Assembly: GCA_003529705.1 (NCBI GenBank)
Contig: DPVA01000083.1
Coordinates: 1-26,931, forward strand
Reading direction: 5' to 3'
Length of the DNA stretch: 26,931 nucleotides
Source of the DNA: Gammaproteobacteria bacterium
Lineage (GTDB): Bacteria > Pseudomonadota > Gammaproteobacteria > Arenicellales > UBA868
In this document: in pieces, positions 21,663 through 26,931 of the stretch
Position numbering within the stretch: the first letter of the stretch is position 1
How the letters are laid out: every line of letters begins with the position of its first letter
The notes under the pieces: model-generated
Databases searched by the model: none
Told to the model about the DNA's origin: nothing
What the model saw: the letters and a program-made list of their open reading frames with translations, nothing else
Made by a program: the position numbers and the translations under genes

Positions 21663-23615
21663 ATGGACGCCGACTTCAGCCCAGAGACCAGTCGACTTCG
21701 TGCCAAGGACAGTGACGGAAAGGAATACGTGGTCGGTAGTCTCACGGTCCGGGAGCAAATCTTTGGAGTTGGGGAGATACTGGTCGTTCTGGCGGCAAAG
21801 AATCTGGCTGCAGACGCCTTAATCGGAAAGAAACTCACTTGCTCTGTCTACGATGGTCCAAGTCCGAGTGCAAAAAAGGAGCGGGAGTTTGAAGGGTATA
21901 TCGAGCATATCCGCTCCGGAGTCGGTGATGAACCGGACGGCATGCAACAGTATGAATTTGTTCTTAAGCCATGGTTTTGGCTTCTCACCTTCTCTCGCAA
22001 CTTCCGTGTATTCCAAAATAAGAGCACGCAAAGCATCGTATCCACCGTTCTAGAAGACGCGGGATTTCGGGGAGAGTTCAATTTCCTGTCTATCCCAAGC
22101 CTGGTTCGACCCTATTGCCTACAGTACGGAGAGAGTGATTTTGATTTCGTCTGCCGTCTGCTCGCTGAGGTAGGGGTTAATTTTTTCTTCGAGCAAAAAA
22201 TTGGTAGCCATAAAATGGTGATGCAAGATGCAGAATCGACGAGTTCGAAAGTATCCGGGAATGACTATGTTTATGCGACAGATCCGAACGAATCTAAGAA
22301 TACGATTTATCACTGGCAAGTAAGTAGTCAGTTCCATGCGCCTGCGACAGTGCTTGCAAACTATGATTACGAACAGACAAAGTACACAGAGACGTCGAAA
22401 ACCAAGAGTTCGGATAAGCTCGCGAATGCCGGGTCGTTGGTTAAAACGAGCACTTCTGAGCCCACGGTTTCAGGAAAATTGGAGACGCTGGCAGATTTGC
22501 TGGTCAAGCGAAGAAATGCGAGTGAGGAAAGTAACTATGTCCGAGTCGCGGGGAAAAGTTGGAGCCCTGATCTGACTGTCAGTGAGCGGTTCAGTCTTAA
22601 AGCGCATTTCGACAGTGCTCAGGTTGGAGACTATTTGCTCGTTTCCGTAAATCATTTTTTCACGACAGAGCCTGAGGGAATTTTCCGTTACGAAAATGAA
22701 TTCAACTGTGTCAGCACCTCTCGCAAGTATTTTCCTGCAGTAATCTCCAAGCCTACGCCTCCAGGATTCACGAGTGGGGTGGTGGAGGGTAAAACGCCCG
22801 GGGAGCCTGCGCAGGACGATCAAGCAAGGGTCAGAGTGCGTTTTCATTGGGATAAGGCGGAAGGTGATTCCCCAAGCTGCTGGATTCGCGTGGCTCAGTT
22901 GATGGCTGGGAAAACCCGAGGAACGCAATTTATCCCCCGGGCAGGTGATGAGGTGCTTATCGGATTTCTGGACGAAGATATCGACAGGCCCGTCATTGTT
23001 GGAAGTGTTTACAACAGCGTAAACACGGCAATTTTCTCTCAGACCAACTCGACCCAGACGGGGATGAGTACAAAGCTCTCGGGAAAATCAAACGAGTTCA
23101 TCTTTGATGACAAAGCGGATTCAGAGGTGATTTCCATTAATGCTGCCAAAGACCTGACCGTCGAGGTCGAGAATAATCTGACCGAAACGGTGAAAGGTGA
23201 ATTCAGTCAGACGGTAGACAAGAAAGCCGTGACTACCGCAAAAGAGACTTATCTGTTGGACGTTACGGAGAGTCTGACCGAGAAATCCAAGAAAATCTTG
23301 ATCGAGGGAACGGAAGAGATAGAGGTAAAGGTCGGCAGCAATAGCGTGAAGATAAATACTGAAGGAATTACCGTAACTGCCTCTGAGCTGAAATTATCTT
23401 CGACGGCAAAGACGGAGATTTCAGCGACAGGGGCAATGTCGCTGTCGTCCACTGCGGCTGCCTCACTTTCTGGATCTGCGGGAGTCAAGATCAGCAGCGA
23501 TGCTACCACTGATATTCAGGGTCAGGCCGGCGCATCTATACAATCTTCCGCGCAGACAAAAGTCTCAGGAGCGGCGATCACGGAAATTTCGGGCGGGTTG
23601 GTCAAGATCAACTGA
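21663..23615 (+). CDS. vgrG: T6SS spike protein VgrG (TssI)
   Basis: A 650-residue protein. The phage gp27-like part covers about residues 1-370: YEFVLKPWFWLLTFSRNFRVFQNKS (in parts), RPYCLQYGESDFDFVCRLL and GVNFFFE. The gp5-like OB fold follows at about 380-455: QARVRVRFHWD, SCWIRVAQ, FIPRAGDEVLIGFLDEDIDRP. The remaining ~180 residues are a low-complexity, Ser/Thr/Ala-rich beta-helix needle with short repeats (TAKTEISATGAMSL, SAGVKISSDATTDI). No enzymatic extension is apparent, so it is probably a structural spike carrying separate effectors. It has a strong ribosome binding site (GGAGGG, about 21653-21658). The stop TGA overlaps the next ATG by one base. Confidence 0.96.
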   Translation: MDADFSPETSRLRAKDSDGKEYVVGSLTVREQIFGVGEILVVLAAKNLAADALIGKKLTCSVYDGPSPSAKKEREFEGYIEHIRSGVGDEPDGMQQYEFVLKPWFWLLTFSRNFRVFQNKSTQSIVSTVLEDAGFRGEFNFLSIPSLVRPYCLQYGESDFDFVCRLLAEVGVNFFFEQKIGSHKMVMQDAESTSSKVSGNDYVYATDPNESKNTIYHWQVSSQFHAPATVLANYDYEQTKYTETSKTKSSDKLANAGSLVKTSTSEPTVSGKLETLADLLVKRRNASEESNYVRVAGKSWSPDLTVSERFSLKAHFDSAQVGDYLLVSVNHFFTTEPEGIFRYENEFNCVSTSRKYFPAVISKPTPPGFTSGVVEGKTPGEPAQDDQARVRVRFHWDKAEGDSPSCWIRVAQLMAGKTRGTQFIPRAGDEVLIGFLDEDIDRPVIVGSVYNSVNTAIFSQTNSTQTGMSTKLSGKSNEFIFDDKADSEVISINAAKDLTVEVENNLTETVKGEFSQTVDKKAVTTAKETYLLDVTESLTEKSKKILIEGTEEIEVKVGSNSVKINTEGITVTASELKLSSTAKTEISATGAMSLSSTAAASLSGSAGVKISSDATTDIQGQAGASIQSSAQTKVSGAAITEISGGLVKIN

Positions 23616-24193
23616 TGGGTACTTGGGGTAAAATTACCGCGTCCTTGTCGATCGATGTTTTATCGAGATACGAAGCTTCTGAAACTTGTAAAAGCCTTAT
23701 TACCGAAGATGAACTTCCGAGCCAGTCAATTGACAAGTTGGCGTCGGAGGGGAGTCCGTTTGATGCCGTGCAGTTTATCTGCCATGGCCTTGGGGCCCGT
23801 GACAGCATTTTTTTTGGTGTGAAAAGTCTTGAATTGAGGAACGATGCCTGGAGTAGTCTAGAGAAGTTGGCGTTAGCCGCATCCCAGGAATGGGTGTTCG
23901 AGCCTGACGAGGTCAGTAGAATTCGCGCTCACAAACTATCATCCAGGCTTGGCCTTCGATCAGGCCCCAGTTGGCTTGCAGAGGCGGTGTTTTGGAGCGG
24001 ATCCGGCTCTATCAGTGGAGTGGATGAAGAGCCACTTCTCCCGCCGGAATACTTATATGCGCGTGCTGTGTGCGCGGCTATTGCAACCTCTGCGGTGTTG
24101 CCGCCCTGGCCTAGTGATGTTCCAGGGTCAGCGCGCTTTTACGAGCAAGTTTTGACCATCGGTAGAGGTATTGTGAATGGTAGTGCCGCATAG
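23615..24193 (+). CDS. DUF6931-like T6SS-associated protein
   Basis: A 192-residue soluble protein, with no signal peptide or membrane helix. The segment FDAVQFICHGLGARDSIFFG, then AWSSLEKLALAASQEWVFEP, and WLAEAVFWSGSGSI fit my memory of the DUF6931 family found beside vgrG/hcp in several type VI clusters; this should be confirmed by profile search. Its ATG overlaps the vgrG stop (TGATG), indicating tight coupling of expression with VgrG. A role in loading or stabilising the spike, or as an effector chaperone, is only inferred. A small hairpin (AGCCT/AGGCT, 24192-24206) lies at its end without a T-tract. Confidence 0.75.
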   Translation: MGTWGKITASLSIDVLSRYEASETCKSLITEDELPSQSIDKLASEGSPFDAVQFICHGLGARDSIFFGVKSLELRNDAWSSLEKLALAASQEWVFEPDEVSRIRAHKLSSRLGLRSGPSWLAEAVFWSGSGSISGVDEEPLLPPEYLYARAVCAAIATSAVLPPWPSDVPGSARFYEQVLTIGRGIVNGSAA

Positions 24194-24369
24194 CCTCGTC
24201 AAGGCTGGTTTGGCAAAAAAGACCGTGGACTTTTTGGGGTTAGATGAGGTGATTTGAGACTTTAAAAATTCACCGTACTTTGTGTTAATCTCGTCATCAG
24301 TCAACGGTTAGGGTAATTCCAGCTGATGTGGCGAGTGGATTTCAACATTTCTGGATAAAGGAGTGCGTA

Positions 24370-24900
24370 ATGGCGACGTTGTTCATGAGGATTGATAAAA
24401 ACGATAGTATTAAAGGCGGCGCAACCGTCGAGAAGATCGGTGGAAAAGAGGGATGGTTTGCGTTGCAGTCCGTGAGTTGGTCGGGCGCTCGTGGCGTCAA
24501 CATTGAAATCGGCAATGCTGAGAACCGGGATTCGGGTATTGTTCACATGGGCGAGCTCAGTTGTTCGAAGTCTTACGACGGAGCGTCGCCCTTTATGTCG
24601 ACATTTCTGTTTTTCCCAGGCAAAGAAGGCAAGACCGTATTCGTCACTGATACCAAACCTAATCGAGAGGGAGATGGAGTTATCCCCTACCTTGAGTTCG
24701 AGTTGACGAATGCGCGGATGTCCAACTATTCCCTGATGACTTCAGACGGAGGGGATCCGTCAGAGAGTTTCAGTCTCGTTTACACAAAGGTGACCATCAC
24801 TTATTACGTAGAGGATGATGGGGGTAAAGTAACGAAGGCAGCTACGGTCGCTTACGATGCACCGACAGCGAAACTGGAGTCAAAAGCAGACCTGAAGTAG
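24370..24900 (+). CDS. hcp: T6SS tube protein Hcp (TssD)
   Basis: A 176-residue Hcp. The start MATLFMRIDKNDSIKGGAT is preceded by AAAGGAG (24357-24363), which decides for 24370 over an upstream in-frame ATG at 24328. Family features are WFALQSVSWSGAR, GELSCSKSYDGASP, FFPGKEGKTVFVTDT, YLEFELTNARMSNYSL and SFSLVYTKVTITYY. Hexamers stack into the inner tube expelled by sheath contraction. The 176-bp gap after the DUF6931-like gene is AT-rich and may contain a separate promoter, which is common for the highly expressed hcp, but no strong hexamers were seen. Confidence 0.96.
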   Translation: MATLFMRIDKNDSIKGGATVEKIGGKEGWFALQSVSWSGARGVNIEIGNAENRDSGIVHMGELSCSKSYDGASPFMSTFLFFPGKEGKTVFVTDTKPNREGDGVIPYLEFELTNARMSNYSLMTSDGGDPSESFSLVYTKVTITYYVEDDGGKVTKAATVAYDAPTAKLESKADLK

Positions 24901-24956
24901 GGCGGCCGACTTGTTTCGGGTATTAGATTAGGAAAATTTAACTAAGGAGTAACGTC

Positions 24957-25460
24957 ATGGCATTAAACGAGCAACAAAAGCGTGTGCCGAAAAATCGCGT
25001 CAGCATTACCTACGATGTGGAGATTGGCAATGCTGTCGAAACTGTCGAACTGCCTTTCATCGTAGGAGTGCTCGGTGATTTTTCTGCGGATAAGGAAGAG
25101 CGTGAACCTCTGCACGAGCGGAACTTTATTGATCTAGATAAAGATAATTTTGATTCTGTGATGAAACGAATCGCGCCGAGGCTTCAGATGAAAGTGGAGA
25201 ATACACTTGAAGGCGATGACAGTGTGTTTGAGGCGGATATCAGTTTTTCCTCAATGAAGGATTTTGAGCCTGAATCACTGATTGGGAAGATTGAACCACT
25301 CACCAAGTTGATGGAAACACGGACGCAACTGAAAGATCTTCTTGCCAAAGCTGACAGATCGCGAGATCTTGAATCCCTTCTTAAGGAGGTGTTGTCAGAT
25401 GGAGACACCATAGAAGCGCTTTCCAAAGAATTGGGTTTGGCAGATTCAAAGAAGAAATAG
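24957..25460 (+). CDS. tssB: T6SS sheath small subunit TssB (VipA)
   Basis: A 167-residue protein of normal length. VPKNRVSITYDVEIGNAVET, LPFIVGVLGDFSADKEE and LHERNFIDLDKDNFDSVMKR are characteristic, with a C-terminal helical half (EPLTKLMETRTQLKDLLAKA). With TssC it forms the contractile sheath around the Hcp tube; the beta-strand near the start of the chain interlocks with TssC. The ribosome binding site is AAGGAG (about 24942-24948). TssC follows after 14 bp. Confidence 0.97.
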   Translation: MALNEQQKRVPKNRVSITYDVEIGNAVETVELPFIVGVLGDFSADKEEREPLHERNFIDLDKDNFDSVMKRIAPRLQMKVENTLEGDDSVFEADISFSSMKDFEPESLIGKIEPLTKLMETRTQLKDLLAKADRSRDLESLLKEVLSDGDTIEALSKELGLADSKKK

Positions 25461-25474
25461 GATAGGATAAAAAA

Positions 25475-26931
25475 ATGGCTGAAAAGAAAGGAATGAGTTC
25501 GGGCGCAGCAGGCGGTGCTGCCAAAGACGGCGGTGGAAGCCTGCTAGAAAGGGCTGTACAAGCTACTGAGCGGACTGAACCCGAAACAACCAAGCAATTG
25601 CTGTCGGTGGTTATTCAGGAAGCGCTTAACGGTGTAGTCACCTGGGATCACAACGTAACCAAGACCATTGAGACTGCTATCGAGAAAATTGATGAGGCAG
25701 CCTCCAAACAGCTTGCGGCAGTAATGCAGCAGGAGAAGTTCCAGCGACTTGAGGGGTCCTGGAGGGGTCTTCAGAAACTGGTCCGAGAGAGCGATCTGGG
25801 CGCGGGCCTGAAGATCAAACTCAATGATTTTTCTCAACGGGAGCTTTTGGAGCAGTTTCAGGATGCACCCGCAATTGACCGCAGCCCACTCTTTAACCTT
25901 GTTTATCAGGAAGAGTATGGTACTGCTGGCGGTTCGCCCTTTGGCGCGCTCCTCGGCGACTACGAATTTACGCCGAGCACCGACGATATGACGTTGCTGA
26001 CGAACATGGCACAAGTGGCGGCCGCGAGTCACGCGCCATTTTTCTCGGCAGCTTCACCGGCGATGTTTGACTATACCGGGTTCGGGCAGTTTGGCGATAA
26101 CAAGCCTGTTGCAGCATCCTTTGATCTGCCAACCTACGCTGCCTGGAATGGGTTCCGAGCGATGGATGAATCTCGGTATGCGGTTCTGACTTTGCCGAGA
26201 ACTATGGCGCGACTGCCATATGGAGCCCGTGGTTCGTATACGGATGCGTTCAAGTATGAGGAACTGGAGACCGATAAAGCCGGTAATCCGAATCCATCCG
26301 ATGAGTCCCAGTTAGTCTGGTCGAACGCGGCGTATGAACTGGCGTTGAAAATGACGCAGGCATATACCGCAAGCGGGTGGTGCACCGCAACGCGTGGCCT
26401 CGAGAATGGAGGTAAAGTTGAAGGGTTGCCGAATTTGGTATGTGTTACAGAAGATGGTGATCTGAAACAGGTATGTCCAACGGGTGTGAATCTTACGGAC
26501 GAGCGGGAGAAAGAACTCAGCGATCTTGGATTTCTGCCACTCGTCCATTTTAAGGATTCCAACTATGCGGCATTCATCGGTAGCCAGACATGCCAAAAGC
26601 CAAAGACCTATACAGACCCTGACGCAAGCAGTAATGCAGCGATTTCGGCAAGACTGTCCTATATCATGGCGAGTAGTCGGATTGCGCACTACCTGAAGGT
26701 TATGGGTCGTAATTGGCTAGGGTCTGCGTACGAGGCGCCGGATATCACCCGGATGTATACGGACTGGATCAATACCTTCACAAATTCGGGAGCAATCGGG
26801 AATGCGTCGCGCGCTAAGACGCCGCTCGCCGCATCTGCGGTGGAAGTGGAGGCCGTTCCAGGCAGACCAGGGTCATACAGAGCAATCGCATATTTGAGGC
26901 CTTGGCTTCAGTTGGAAGAGCTCACAACGTC
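25475..26931 (+). CDS. tssC: T6SS sheath large subunit TssC (VipB), 3' end cut off
   Basis: 485 codons are present and the frame runs off the window edge. The protein opens MAEKKGMSSGAAGGAAKDGG and includes QQEKFQRLEGSWRGLQKLV, FNLVYQEEYGTAGGSPFGAL, AASHAPFFSAASPAMF, DESRYAVLTLPRTMARLPYG and, at the edge, LRPWLQLEELTT. That last motif is close to the normal C-terminus, so only some 10 residues are missing. It pairs with TssB in the sheath, whose disassembly by the TssH ATPase would need a gene outside this window. The start ATG at 25475 follows an A-rich stretch with GGATAGGATAA as the probable ribosome binding site. Confidence 0.97.
   Translation, partial: MAEKKGMSSGAAGGAAKDGGGSLLERAVQATERTEPETTKQLLSVVIQEALNGVVTWDHNVTKTIETAIEKIDEAASKQLAAVMQQEKFQRLEGSWRGLQKLVRESDLGAGLKIKLNDFSQRELLEQFQDAPAIDRSPLFNLVYQEEYGTAGGSPFGALLGDYEFTPSTDDMTLLTNMAQVAAASHAPFFSAASPAMFDYTGFGQFGDNKPVAASFDLPTYAAWNGFRAMDESRYAVLTLPRTMARLPYGARGSYTDAFKYEELETDKAGNPNPSDESQLVWSNAAYELALKMTQAYTASGWCTATRGLENGGKVEGLPNLVCVTEDGDLKQVCPTGVNLTDEREKELSDLGFLPLVHFKDSNYAAFIGSQTCQKPKTYTDPDASSNAAISARLSYIMASSRIAHYLKVMGRNWLGSAYEAPDITRMYTDWINTFTNSGAIGNASRAKTPLAASAVEVEAVPGRPGSYRAIAYLRPWLQLEELTT

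Noticed and set aside
24192..24230. Terminator or sigma54 promoter between the DUF6931-like gene and hcp
   Set aside because: The hairpin lacks a T-tract, and the TTGGCA segment does not have a GC at the required distance for sigma54.

Overview
The window reads as chromosomal DNA of a gammaproteobacterium, quite possibly marine. This is inferred from the E. coli-like glutathione synthetase, the tRNA-Arg(CCU) with encoded CCA, the acuI/yhdH-type acrylyl-CoA reductase and the overall style of the genes; no rRNA or other phylogenetic marker is present.

Positions 1-8754 hold housekeeping and sulfur/one-carbon metabolism. First come the tail of an acyl-CoA synthetase and a convergent HIT-family (HinT-like) gene. 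A tightly packed plus-strand run follows: acuI-like reductase, 4HBT thioesterase, P-loop ATPase of unknown role, and a MetA-family homoserine O-acyltransferase. Next is a betaine-homocysteine S-methyltransferase gene whose leader contains a convincing SAM-II-type riboswitch (about 4335-4387), followed by a terminator-like hairpin. gshB then converges on a minus-strand RDD-protein/ggt pair, so glutathione synthesis and glutathione breakdown lie tail to tail.

Positions 8755-11721 are a junction zone. The most striking element is a minus-strand tRNA-Arg(CCU) gene (8874-9186) interrupted by a 236-nt group I intron inserted after anticodon base U36. It has a recognisable IC3-like core and a P1 helix containing the splice-site U.G pair. 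Beyond it lie a decayed 2OG-Fe(II) oxygenase gene, an intact MFS transporter gene, and a gene-poor stretch with two tRNA-3'-end-like remnants.

Positions 11722-13131 carry an exported protein of unknown function and a convergent lipoprotein gene. From 13527 to the right edge a type VI secretion system runs entirely on the plus strand: FHA protein (tagH), tssJ, tssK, tssL, tssM, a kinase-domain protein, vgrG, a DUF6931-like protein, hcp, tssB and tssC (cut by the window edge). TssJ/L/M form the membrane complex, TssK links it to the baseplate, Hcp/VgrG form the tube and spike, and TssB/C the contractile sheath. The FHA protein plus kinase suggests threonine-phosphorylation control. tssA, tssE, tssF, tssG, tssH, a PAAR protein and a PppA phosphatase are not in the window and could lie downstream. 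No integrase, IS element or CRISPR array was seen.
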